The notes below the pieces were generated by a model. The model had not been told where the DNA came from. It saw only the letters and a program-made list of their open reading frames with translations, and searched no databases. The position numbers and the translations under genes are program-made. From the NCBI GenBank assembly GCA_963799925.1, contig CAWCYZ010000001.1, forward strand, positions 1,550,001 to 1,614,000: DNA of 64,000 nt, given 5' to 3'. Positions 27,054 through 36,637 of this stretch are shown here, one piece after another. Position 1 is the stretch's first letter; the number at the start of each line of letters is the position of its first letter. The DNA comes from DATBQN01 sp963799925. Lineage in GTDB: Bacteria; Acidobacteriota; Thermoanaerobaculia; Multivoradales; UBA5704.

Positions 27054-28713
27054 TCACAGCTCCCCCTCCCACCAGGGACCGCCGAGGAAGGAGAACGACA
27101 GGCCGCCGAAGAGGTGCGGCTCGATCCGCAGCCGGGCCGGCCCCGGCGGGCGCCGCACCTCGGCCTCGAAGCGCACCTCCTCGCCCGGCGCGAGGTCGCG
27201 CGGCAGGGCCAGCCAGCGGCGCCCCTCGAGGAGGTCCTCGCCGGCGGAGAAGAGCTTGAGCGACAGCGCCATCCCGCCCGGCCCGCGGTCGCCGGCGAGC
27301 CAGCGCGCGAAGCCGGTGTTCTTGAGCCGGATGGCCAGGCGCCGCCGCTCCCCCTCCGGCCAGGGCCGCTCGGCGCCCGCGACCTCGATCTCCCCCGGCA
27401 TCTGGTGCCAGGCGATCGTCGACGGCGCGGGCATCGCGGCCGGCTCGGCGAGGGAGGCGAGCTCGGCGGGCGGCGGGGCAGCTCCTCCCACTCGCGGCAG
27501 GCCGCGACGACCGCCGCCGCCGCCAGCGCCGGGGCGTGCCGGGCGGCGACGTGGGCGCGCGCCGCCTCCCCCATCGCCGCCAGGCGCGCCGGGTCGGCGA
27601 GGAGCCCGCGGAGCGCCGCGGCGAGCGCCGCCGCCTCCTCCTCGCGCGTCGGGGCGAGCGGCACCCGGACGGCGATCGCCGCCGGCAGGTCGGCGAACTG
27701 CGCGTAGTCGGAGACGATCGCCGGCCGCCCCGCCGCGAGGACCCGCAGCAGCGAGGCCGAGGTCTCCCCGGCCGTCGGGTAGCGCAGGTTGAGGCAGAGG
27801 TCGGTCGCGGCGATCGCCGCCTCGAACTCCGCGTAGGGCAGGAAGCCGGTGACGTGGACCCGCGCGGCGACCCCGGGCCCCGCCCGCCGCGCCTCGCCCT
27901 CGAGGTCCATCACCTCGGCGGCCTCGCCGACGATGAGCAGGTGGACGCGCTCGAGGCCGGGGGCGGCGAGGGCGCGCGATCGCCACCTCGGTCCGCTTGA
28001 TGGGCGTCTGGAAGCCGAAGCTGCCGACGACCGGCACGCCCGGCGGCAGGCCGAGCCGCGCGCGGAGGGCGGCGCCGGCGGCGGGGTCGGCCGGCGGCGG
28101 CAGCGGGATGCCCATGGGGATCGCGCGCACCCGCACGCCGGGATTCTCCTCGCGCACCACCCCCTCCGCCCAGGCGCTGTGCACGAGGACGCCGCGCTGG
28201 CGCTCGAGGAGCGTGCGATGGGCGGGGAGCGAGAAGACCGGCGCCGCGCCGTAGGCATGCCACTTCTTGGCCTCGGCGGCCGCCCGGCCGATCCAGCCGT
28301 GGTCGGCCGCCAGGCGCTCGCGGTAGGGCGGGAAGGCTGTCGCGGCCGAGGGTGAGGTCGAGCAGCAGGTGGTGGAGGACGACGTCGTGGAGCGCCAGGA
28401 CGCCGGGCCGCGCCAGCGCCAGGGCGAGCACCGCCTCGTGGTAGCGGTTGTTGCCCATCTGGTAGAGCGGCAGGCGGGAGCCGGAGGCCGCCGCGTCGAT
28501 CTCGACCAGCGGATAGCGCGCGGCGAGCGCCGGATCGACCGGCTGGCCGGGCAGGTGGACGAGCCGCAGGTCGGGCGGATCGGGGAGCGCGGCGAGGGCC
28601 GGCAGCAGGTCGGGGACGTAGTCGGCGATCCCGGAGCGGACGGGCGGCAGCGGCGAGACGAGGTCGAGGCGTAGCGGCGCCCGGGGCGCGGCGCCGGCCG
28701 GTGGGCGGCTCAG
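27054..28713 (-). CDS. GT4-type glycosyltransferase with C-terminal beta-rich extension (frameshifts)
   Basis: N-terminal half LRLDLVSPLPPVRSGIADYVPDLLPAL and LALHDVVLHHLLLDL; middle VLVHSAWAEGVVREENPGVRVRAIPMG. The GT-B C-terminal domain has PVVGSFGFQTPIKRTEVAI, VHVTGFLPYAEFEAAIAATDLCLNLRYPTAGETSASLLRVLAAGRP-type donor-binding region. A tail of about 125 residues (AIRLKNTGFARWLAGDRGPG to the end) looks like a beta-sandwich and is unusual for the family. Probable CTG start overlapping the prfB stop. The frame breaks near 28340, 27980 and 27480. Acceptor unknown. Confidence 0.72.
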
Positions 28714-29832
28714 GAGGGGATCTCGCCCGGCGTGCCCATCTGGCCGCGCAGCCAGGCCTCGATGAAGGGGTCGAGGTTGCCGTCGAGGACGCGGTCGGCG
28801 TCCCCCACCTCGGCCCCGGTGCGGTGGTCCTTGACCATGCGGTAGGGATGGAGGACGTAGCTGCGGATCTGGCTCCCCCAGCTGTTGTCCTTCTTCTTGC
28901 CCTCGCGCTCCGCCTGCTCGGCGGCGCGCTTCTGCATCTCGAGGTCGTAGAGCCGCGAGCGCAGGACCTTCATCGCCATCGCGCGGTTCTTGATCTGGCT
29001 GCGCTCGTTCTGGCAGGAGACCACGATGCCGCTCGGCGCGTGGGTGATGCGCACCGCCGACTCGGTCTTGTTGACGTGCTGGCCGCCGGCCCCCGAGGAG
29101 CGGAAGACGTCGATCCGCAGGTCCTTGTCGTCGATCTCGATGTCGACGGTGTCGTCGACCTCCGGGCACGACGTCGACCGAGGCGAACGAGGTGTGGCGG
29201 CGCGCCTGGAAGTCGTAGGGGCTGATCCGCACCAGGCGATGGACGCCGCTGCTCGCTCGTAGAGGTAGCCGTAGGCGTAGGCGCCGCGCACGGCGAAGGT
29301 GGCGCTCTTGATCCCCGCCTCCTCGCCCTCCTGGCGGTCCAGCATCTCGACCTCGTAGCCGTGCGCCTCGGCCCAGCGGAGATACATGCGCAGGAGCATC
29401 TCGGCCCAGTCCTGCGACTCGGTGCCGCCGGCGCCGGGATGGATGGCGACGATGGCGTTCTTGTCGTCGTCCGGGCCGGAGAGCTTGAGCTCGAGCTCGA
29501 GCTGGTCGAGCTCGCCGGTCGAGGCGCGCCAGGAAGCGCTCGAACTCGGGGTCGCCGGCGAGCCCTTCATCGGCGAGGAGCTCGCGCCAGGTCTCGAGCT
29601 CCTCGGCGTCGGCGCGCAGGCGGTTCAGCGTCTCGACGCGGCGCTCGAGGCTCGCGGCGCTGGCGGAGGATCGGGGCGTTCTTCTCCGGGTCGTTCCAGA
29701 AGCCGGCGTCCTCGATCTGGTGGTCGATCTCCGCCAGCTCCGCTCTAGGCCGGCGGCCTCAAAGATACCCCCGGAGGTTGGTGAGCTGGCTGGCGAGCTG
29801 GTCGATCGTTGCTGCACTTCGGAAGCGATCAT
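28710..29832 (-). CDS. prfB: Peptide chain release factor 2 with programmed +1 frameshift (plus sequence errors)
   Basis: RF2 reads UGA and UAA. AGAGGA ribosome-binding site before ATG; N-terminal TIDQLASQLTNLRGYL ends at an in-frame TGA in the classical recoding context. Later blocks are KLSGPDDDKNAIVAIHPGAGGTESQDW, VRISPYDFQARRHTSFASV, the catalytic RSSGAGGQHVNKTESAVR (GGQ) and a C-terminal FIEAWLRGQMGTPG. Apart from the programmed site, extra frame changes near 29815, 29655, 29525, 29250 and 29160 break the frame and must be errors if the gene is functional. The start overlaps the lnt stop (ATGA). Confidence 0.92.
29759..29773 (-). promoter_or_regulatory. Programmed +1 ribosomal frameshift site of prfB
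   Basis: CGGGGGTATCTTTGA on the minus strand is nearly the E. coli prfB site: a Shine-Dalgarno-like G-run, then UAU CUU followed by the stop UGA. Reading LRGYL and slipping +1 at CUU-U continues as EAAGLERSW. The stop is UGA, the codon RF2 itself recognises, so the site autoregulates RF2 synthesis in bacteria that keep it. Confidence 0.85.
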
Positions 29833-31408
29833 GGTCGGCTCCTCTCGCGCGAAATATACCCAAACGCCGCCGCCGCGAGCAGCGAGCAGAGCGCCGGCAC
29901 CAGCGCAGGGTGGCGGGTGTAACGGCGTGAGCGCCGTCCGCCCGGCGACGCGGGCGCGGATCACCCCCTCGCGGAAGACGCCGGCAGCTCGGCGGCACCG
30001 AGCCGTCCGGCGCGATCGAGCGCGGAGACGCCGGTGATCGCGGCGCGCAGCAGCGGCCGGCGGTTCTCGGCGGCGCGGAAGCGGGCGGCCCGCAGGTGCT
30101 GCCAGGGGGCGGCGGTGTCGCCGTACCAGGCGTCGTTGGTGATCGTCGACCAGGATCGTCGCGCCGCCGCGCACCAGCTCGGCGACCTCGGCCGGGAAGA
30201 CCACCTCGTAGCAGATCGCCATGCCGATCTGCTCGCTCCCCCAGGGGAGGAGGACCGACGCCGCTCCGCCGGCCTGGAACTCGCCGGCGCTCGCGCGCCA
30301 GCTTGTCGATCCAGCCGAAGACGCCGCGGAAAGGGACGTACTCGCCGAAGGGGACGAGGTGGCGCTTGTCGTAGCGGGCGGCCGCCCCGCTGCGGCGAGA
30401 GCAGGTAGGCGGAGTTGTAGAACGTGTCCCCCGCCGTCGTGGGTCGAGTTGAAGAGCACGCGTGCAGCCGCGCGTCGACGAGCCCCGCGAGGTCGCGGGC
30501 GAAGGCGCGGGTCGCGGTCGAAGGAGTAACGGCCAGGCGGCGCTCTCCGGCCAGACCACCAGCGCGCCCCGGCGGCAGAGCGGCCGGTCGATGGCGAGCA
30601 GCCGGCGGTAGCTGCGCCTGGCACCGTGGCCTCGTCGAAGGCGACGGAGGTTGGCGATGTTCGGCTGCACCAGGCGGATCGGCGACGCCGCGTCGAGCGC
30701 CGCGGCCGCCGCCGGCGACTCGAGGCCGAGGGCGCGAGCTGCCCGGCGCCGAGCCCGGCGGCGACCGTCCGCCGAGGAGCAGGAGGGGGAGCGGCAGGAG
30801 CGACCCCGAGCGCCGCCGGCTCCCAGCGCCGCCGCGGACCGCCGCGGCGACCGCCGCGCTGGCGAAGACGACCAGGAACGAGACGCCGTAGGCGCCGATC
30901 CAGGCGGCGAGCGGCGGGGCGCCCCGGGGACGCCACCCAGGCGTAGGCGGCGAGGTTCCAGGGGAAGCCGCCGCCGAGGTAGGTGCGCAGCCACTCGAGC
31001 GCCACCCAGAGCGCCGGCAGCGGCGGCGAACGGCAGCAGCGCCGCCAGCGCCGCCAGATCCCCGCGCCGAGGCCGCCGAAGGCGGCATGGAAGAGGGCCA
31101 GGTAGGCGGCGAGGAGGCTGGTCAGCAGGCGATCGCGAGCGGCAGCGGGATGCCGCCGAAGGTGACCAGCGTCGGCGCGATCCAGTAGAGGCCGGCAGCC
31201 AGGCGCCAGCCGTGCACCCAGCCGAGGAGGCCCGGCGCGCCGCGTCGAGAGCAGCAGGACGAGGGGCGCGAGGGCGAGCCAGGAGGCGACGACGAGCGGA
31301 CGCGGCTCGAAGCAGGGCCCAGACGAGGCCGCCCGCCGCGGCGAGGAGGAGCCAGAGCAGGGCGCGGAGCGCGCGGCGCCCGGACGGCGGCGATCCCGGT
31401 CCCGCCAA
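29829..31408 (-). CDS. lnt: Apolipoprotein N-acyltransferase (many frameshifts)
   Basis: Adds the third acyl chain to lipoproteins. N-terminal hydrophobic segments begin LLWLLLAAAGGLVWALL. Nitrilase-domain blocks are visible across frames: VWPESAAWP (catalytic Glu), YDKRHLVPFGEYVPFRGVFGW (catalytic Lys), and ADRHGDLLRG/MAICYEVVFPAEVAELV (catalytic Cys). The C-terminus RVAGRTALTPYTRHPALVP ends with a stop that overlaps the prfB start. TTG start. At least eight one-base frame changes occur within 1.6 kb. As Lnt is usually important in Gram-negative bacteria, sequence error is the likeliest cause. Confidence 0.85.
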
Positions 31409-31413
31409 GGCGG

Positions 31414-32348
31414 CTACTCGGTCAGCCAGGTGTCGAGCTTGTACGACTTGCGCACTGGTCGGCTTCCTTCTGGGCGCGCGCCCGGTTGGCGAAGGGACCG
31501 ACGCGCACGCGGTACATCGTGCGGCCGTCGACGGTCAGCGGCGAGACGAAGGCGGGCTCGCCGCCGTGCGACAGCCGGTCGCGCATCTTCCTCGCCTCGT
31601 TCGAGTCGGCGGAGGCGAAGACCTGGATGACGACCGCGCCGGCGCCGGGCTGGGCGGCGACCCGCGGGGGGACGGCTCGGCGCCGGCGCGGCCGGTGCCG
31701 GCGGCGTCGCGCGCCGTGGTCTCGTCGGGGAGCCGGCGGCTGCGCACGACCGAGCCGTCGTCGCCGTCGCCCGTGCCGCCCGCTGTCCCGCTCGATACGC
31801 CGCTCGATACGCCGTTCGAGGAGAGCCGATCCGGCGCCCGCGGCGCGGCCGGCGGAGCGGTGACGCGCCGGCTGGCGGCGGCGGGCGCCGGACGGGGGGC
31901 GGCGGCCGGACGCGACGGGGCGGGCGCCGGCGGCGGGGCCGGCGCGCTCTCGACCGGCTCGGCCGGCTCCGGCGCGGTATTGGATGATGGGGCCGGCGGA
32001 GCGGGGAGCTGCGAGCGGCCGGCCTCGGCGGTATCGGAACCGGCGGAACCGTTGGAACCGGCGGCGCCGGAGCCCTCCCCACCCTTGCGGCCCTTGTGCT
32101 TCGGCGCCGACTCGTCGGTGAAGAACTTGAGCTCCTCGAGGCTCCGCCCCTCGGTCGGCTCGGCCGGCGGCGCCGCCCGCGCCACCTGCGCCTCGCCGCC
32201 GTTCCGCTCGGCGCTGCCGCGGCCGATCCAGACGCCGGAGAAGAAGGCCGCAGAGCAGGCAGACGAGGAGGACGACGAAGGCGACGACCACCTGCCGGTT
32301 GGTCAGGGCGATCTCGTAGTAGCTGGGCTCGTGGTGAGGCTCGGTCAC
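31414..32348 (-). CDS. SPOR-domain membrane protein (frameshifts)
   Basis: A short cytoplasmic N-terminus (TEPHHEPSYYEIALTNRQ) precedes one transmembrane helix (VVVAFVVLLVCLLCGLLL). A long Pro/Ala/Ser-rich periplasmic linker follows. The C-terminal SPOR domain is VIQVFASADSNEARKMRDRL to MYRVRVGPFANRARAQKEADQ, then VRKSYKLDTWL. SPOR domains bind denuded septal peptidoglycan, so a cell-division or envelope role is likely. GTG start 1 nt after the slipin stop. The frame changes near 32245, 31680 and 31455. The linker is encoded by short imperfect DNA repeats (around 31790 and 32030). Confidence 0.8.
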
Positions 32349-32349
32349 G

Positions 32350-33107
32350 TCAGGGCTCCGCTCGGCCGAAGAACGACTTCAACATCTCGATGGGGAGAGG
32401 GAAGACGATGGTCGAGTTCTTGTCCGAGGCGATCTCCGTCAGCGTCTGCAGGTAGCGAAGCTGCAGGGCCACGGGGTTGGCGGAGATGATCGCCGCCGCC
32501 TCCGCCAGCTTGGCCGAGGCCTGCAGCTCGCCTTCGGCGTGGATGATCTTACCGCGCTTCTCGCGCTCGGCCTCGGCCTGGCGCGCCATGGCGCGCTGCA
32601 TCTCCTGCGGCAGGTCGATGTCCTTGACCTCGACGGTCGAGACCTTGATGCCGAAGGGCACGGTGTGCGGCGTCGATGATCTCCTGCAGCCGGGCGTTCA
32701 GCTTGTCGCGCTCGGAGAGCAGCTCGTCGAGCTCGGCCTGGCCGAGCACCGAGCGCAGCGTCGTCTGCGCCAGCTGCGAGGTGGCGTACAGGTAGTTCTC
32801 GATCTCGACGATCGCCTTCTGCGGGTCGATCGACCCGGAAGTAGACCACCGCGGAGACCTTCACCGAGACGTTGTCGCGGGTGATGATGTCCTGCGGCGG
32901 CACGGAGAAGACGATGGTGCGCAGCGGCACCTTCACCATGCGCTCGAACGGCCAGAAGATGAGCACCAGGCCCGGGCCCTTGGCGCGGCGCGACAGGCGG
33001 CCGACCCAGAAGGTGACGGCGCGCTCGTACTCGTTGAGCATGTTGACCCAGCGCGAGAACAGGAAGAGGGCGACGACGACCACGATACCGACGCCGACGA
33101 GGCTCAT
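32350..33107 (-). CDS. Slipin / stomatin-like SPFH-domain protein (frameshifts)
   Basis: N-terminal hydrophobic anchor GVGIVVVVALFLFSRWVNML, then the SPFH domain NEYERAVTFWVGRLSRRAKGPGLVLIFWPFERM and VPPQDIITRDNVSVKVSAVVYFRV. A helical part follows (TTLRSVLGQAELDELLSERD) and a C-terminus VSTVEVKDIDLPQEMQRAMARQAEAEREKRGKI-type coiled coil. About 252 residues. The frame changes near 32830 and 32665. It lies 40 nt downstream of nfeD, the standard NfeD-stomatin pair, acting at membrane microdomains. Confidence 0.9.
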
Positions 33108-33147
33108 CGGAAAGACCCCTTTCGCCAGCGGCGTGGCCGGCGGGCCA

Positions 33148-34502
33148 CTAGATCCCCGGCATGGAAACGGGCGGCCGGCGCGGCCGCACCCGCAGAATGA
33201 AATCCTCGATCGCCACCACCTCGACCGCCTCGCCGCCGGCGACCGGCTCCTCGGCGACGGCGTCCCAGATCTCGCCATGGACGAACACCTTGCCGCGCGG
33301 CGCGATCGCCGTGCGCGCGGTGCCGAGCTCGTGGAGCATCCCCTCGGCGCCGGTGCGCACCGGCAGGCGCGCGGTGTAGAGCACCCGCCAGGCGAGGAAG
33401 CCGACGACCAGGGCGGTGAAGAGGGAGAGCGAGGCGACGACGTCCAAGCTCACCCGCAGCGCCGGCTCCGGGCTCTTGAAGAGCATCAGCGAGCCCAAGA
33501 TCATGGCGATGATCCCGGCCGCCACCGAGCACGCCGTGGCTCGCCGTCTTGATCTCGGCGAAGAAGAAGAGCAGGGCGAGCAGGAGGAGCGCCAGCCCGG
33601 CGTAATTGACCGGCAGCACCGAGAGGGCGTAGAAGCCGAGCACCAGGGAGATGCCGCCGACGACGCCGGGGAGCACGGCGCCCGGGTGCATCAGCTCGAA
33701 GAAGCAGGCCGAGGCTAGCCGAGGGTGAGCAGCAGGTAGGCGATGTTGGGGTCGGCGACCATCGCCGAGCAGCCGGCGCAGCGGCGACATCTCGAAGCTC
33801 CTCGACCGGCGCCTCGGCGGTGTGGAGCGCGACCGCGACCTCGCCCTTCTTCGACCACCCGGCCGTCGAGTGCGCGGATCAGCAGGCGCGGCAGGGAGGG
33901 CGCCACGAGGTCGATCAGGTGGGCGGCGAGCGCCTCGTCGGCGGTGAACGAGCGGCTCTCGACGACCGCCTCCTGGGCGAGCGCGGCGTTCCGGCCGTTG
34001 CGCGCCGCGAGCGAGCGGATGGTCGCCGCGAAGTCCTGCTCGAGCTTCCTGCCCATCGTGCCGCCGATCGTCCTCCCCCGCCCCGCCCACCGGATGCGCC
34101 GCGCCGGTGTTGGTGCCCGGCGCCATCGCCGCGACGTCCCCCGCCATGAGCAGGAAGAAGCCGGCCGAGGCCGCCTCGGCGCCCGCCGGCGCCACGTAGA
34201 CGACGACCGGCGTCTTCGCCGACAGCATGGCGGTGAACGCCTCGCGCATCGAGGTCGAGAGCCCGCCCGGCGTATCGAGCTGGAGGACGAGCGCGGCGGC
34301 ATGCGCCGCGTCCGCCTTGGCGAGCGAGTCGGCGATGAACTCCGCCGCCACCGGGTGGAGGATCGAGTGGACCTTGATGACGAAGACCGAGCCGGGAGCC
34401 GGGGCGCGCGGGGCCGTCGTCCCGGCCGCGGCGAGGAGCAGCGGCGCAGCGCAGCGAAGACGAGCGACGGGAAGCGGTCGATGGGAGGAGCAAAATGGGC
34501 AT
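33148..34502 (-). CDS. nfeD: NfeD membrane-bound ClpP-class serine protease (frameshifts)
   Basis: Signal peptide followed by a ClpP/SDH-type protease domain: IKVHSILHPVAAEFIADSLAKA, VLQLDTPGGLSTSMREAFTAML, then VVYVAPAGAEAASAGFFLLMAGDVAAMAPGTNTG with the catalytic Ser region. Next is a membrane part (LVLGFYALSVLPVNYAGLALLLLALLFFFAE). The soluble OB-fold NfeD tail is GTARTAIAPRGKVFVHGEIWDAVAEEP. The frame is broken at least at 34440, 34085, 33850, 33790, 33720 and 33530. It pairs with the slipin gene directly downstream, which NfeD proteases are thought to process. Confidence 0.85.
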
Positions 34503-34515
34503 ACGGCTTGTCTTG

Positions 34516-34521
34516 AGTATA
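34516..34521 (-). promoter_or_regulatory. -10 box (TATACT) of the nfeD operon
   Basis: TATACT on the minus strand ends 13 nt before the nfeD ATG. The surrounding GATATACTCAAG equals the half-site found upstream of nadA, probably because both contain a -10 element. Confidence 0.4.
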
Positions 34522-34601
34522 TCAGCGCCCCGGCCCGGCCTAGTTCGGCAGCCCGCCGGCAGCAGCCTGACGTAGAATCCGCTCCGTTCCGAGGCGCCAA
34601 G

Positions 34602-35984
34602 GTGCTCACCCGACTCCACGTCCAGGGATTCAAGAACCTCCTCGACGTCGACGTGCGTCTGGGCCCCTTCAACTGCTTCACCGGCCACAACGCTGTCGGC
34701 AAGTCCAACCTCTTCGACGCCATCCGCTTCCTGCACCTGTTGACCCAGAACCCGATCATGGAAGCGGTCGCGCTCCTGCGCGAGACCAAGGGCAGATCTC
34801 CGCAGCCCCGCTCTCTGTTCACCGCCTTCGGCGACTTCGTCGCTCCTGAGATGCGCTTCCGGGCCGATCTCGTCGATCGATCAGAACGTGCAGGATGATT
34901 TTGGAGTGGCGGCGAAGGCTTCCATCTCGACTCTTCGGTACGAGGTCGCTTTTCGACTGGTCGCTGAGGATGGAATCGAGCGTCTGGAGCTCGTGGAGGA
35001 GAGCCTGCTGCCGATCAACCTGGAAATCGCTCGCAAGAGCCTCGGATTCCCAGCCGGCCGAGAAGTTCAAAGACTCCGCCATCGATGGAGGACGACGCTC
35101 GACGAAATTCGTCTCGACCGGAAAAGAAGGACAAGTGGACCGCAGATTCGTGTTCACCAGGAGGGCCACGGAGGACGGACCGTCTCGGCGCCAAGATCCT
35201 CCCGGACCATCGTGGGAGGGACGGTCTCGAGCGATTCCCGACCATCCTCGCCGCTCATCGCGAGATGGAGTCTGGCGGACGCTGCTCCTCGAACCGTCCG
35301 CGATGCGCGCTGCGGCCGGCTATTCCGACCCCCGTTTCATCGACTCGCGCGGCGCCAATCTGCCGAACGCGATGGAGCGGCTGCGCAAAGGCGAGGCGCA
35401 AGCCGGGCAAGTATATGCAACCCTCGCGAACCGACTCGCGGAGCTGATCGACGACATTCACGAGCTTCCGTATACGGGACGATCCAGCGGACCGAGACCT
35501 TGATGCTCGAGGTCCGCGGCAGGGACGGCGTTTTCCACCCTGCGGATCTCTCTCCGATGGGACCTTCGCTTCCTCGTGCTCGCCGGCGCTGGCGATCGAT
35601 CCCGCGAGCGAGAGGAGTGATCTGCCTCGAGGAGCCGGAGAACGGAATCCATCCCGATCGGATCGGCGAGATGATCCAGCTTCTCGAAGGACATCGCCGT
35701 CGATCCCAACGGCCTGATCGGCGAGGACAACCCTGCTTCGGCAGGTGCTGGTGAACACCCACTCGCCAGTCGTTGTGCAGAACGTTCATCCCAGCGACCT
35801 GATCTACATCGACGAAGAGCGAATCCTCCGCCGCGGCTCCTCGGGCAAGGTCGCTTCCTCCGGGTTCCGAGCGGGCACTTGGCGGGCGCACGAGCAATCG
35901 ACCGCCACACCTGGCGCCGGGTCAGATCCGTTCGTATCTTCCCGAGCAGTACGAAATGCTGGGATCGCGCTCGTCGAAAGCTGA
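34602..35984 (+). CDS. AAA_21/RecF-like ATPase (many frameshifts)
   Basis: GTG start. N-terminal LTRLHVQGFKNLLDVDVRLGPFNCFTG leads to Walker A GHNAVGKSNLFD. Then, across several frames, come YSDPRFIDSRGANLPNAMERL, Walker B GVICLEEPENGIHPDRIGEMI, and H-loop VNTHSPVVVQNVHPSDLIYID. The sequence belongs to overcoming-lysogenization/RecF-type SMC-like ATPases often found in defence islands. At least seven frame changes (near 34880, 35045, 35165, 35275, 35465, 35560, 35740) leave no intact frame in this sequence. It is followed directly by a DUF4276-like gene, the usual companion. Confidence 0.7.
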
Positions 35985-35991
35985 GCCACGC

Positions 35992-36634
35992 GTGGACCCG
36001 CTCCGCTATACGCTCGTCGGGGATGGATCGAGCGATCGATGCCTCCTCCGATCCTCGATTGGCTGCTAACCGGAAATTCCTGCGGTCAGCGAAGCGTGGC
36101 TTCGACTCCCAATCGGCGGATCTTCGCGGCGAGAAGGCTCCACCGAGCGATCTGCGCGAGCGTGTTCGGCGGGCTTACCAGCAGATGGCCTGCGACCTCT
36201 TGTTCATCCATCGCGACGCGGAGCGGGATACCTCTCGAGACGCAGCGTCGACGGAAATTCTCGCGGCTACTTCTGAAGTCGGCCTCGCGCACATACCGGT
36301 GGTCCCGGTCCGCATGATGGAAGCCTGGCTCCTGATCGACGAGAACGCGATCCGGCGAGCCGGCGGATAACCCGAATGGAGCCGCGAAGCTGCCGATTCC
36401 GGTGCTCGAAGCGACTCGAGCACGAGAGTCGCTCCGAAGGCTCTTGCTACAGAGCTGCCTGATCGCCGCATCCGAGAAGACTGGCCGCCGGTTGGACCAG
36501 TTCCGACGAAGCCTGCCCGGCCGCGCCCATCGAGTCGCTGAGCTTATCTCGGAATTTCCACCGCTTCGCGAACTCACCGCCTTCGCCCGCTTCGAGGCTC
36601 GACCCGGGAGGTCGTCGCGAGCCTCCGCGGCTGA
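35992..36634 (+). CDS. DUF4276-like (Toprim-related) partner of the ATPase (frameshifts)
   Basis: The start is a GTG giving DPLRYTLVGDGSSDRCLLRILDWLL. The body is DLRERVRRAYQQMACDLLFIHRDAERD, VGLAHIPVVPVRMMEAWLLIDENAIRRAGG and NPNGAAKLPIPVLEATRARESL, with the end REVVASLRG. The pattern GDGSSD, FIHRDAE and PVRMMEAWLL matches DUF4276 proteins, which are coded next to AAA ATPases and are thought to carry a Toprim-like metal site. Frame changes lie near 36045, 36365 and 36600. Function is inferred: putative effector nuclease. Confidence 0.6.
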
Positions 36635-36637
36635 GTC

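Noticed and set aside
34516..34521. Third copy of the NadQ operator before nfeD
   Set aside because: Only the half TATACTCAA is present and it coincides with a -10 element; the other palindrome arm is missing.
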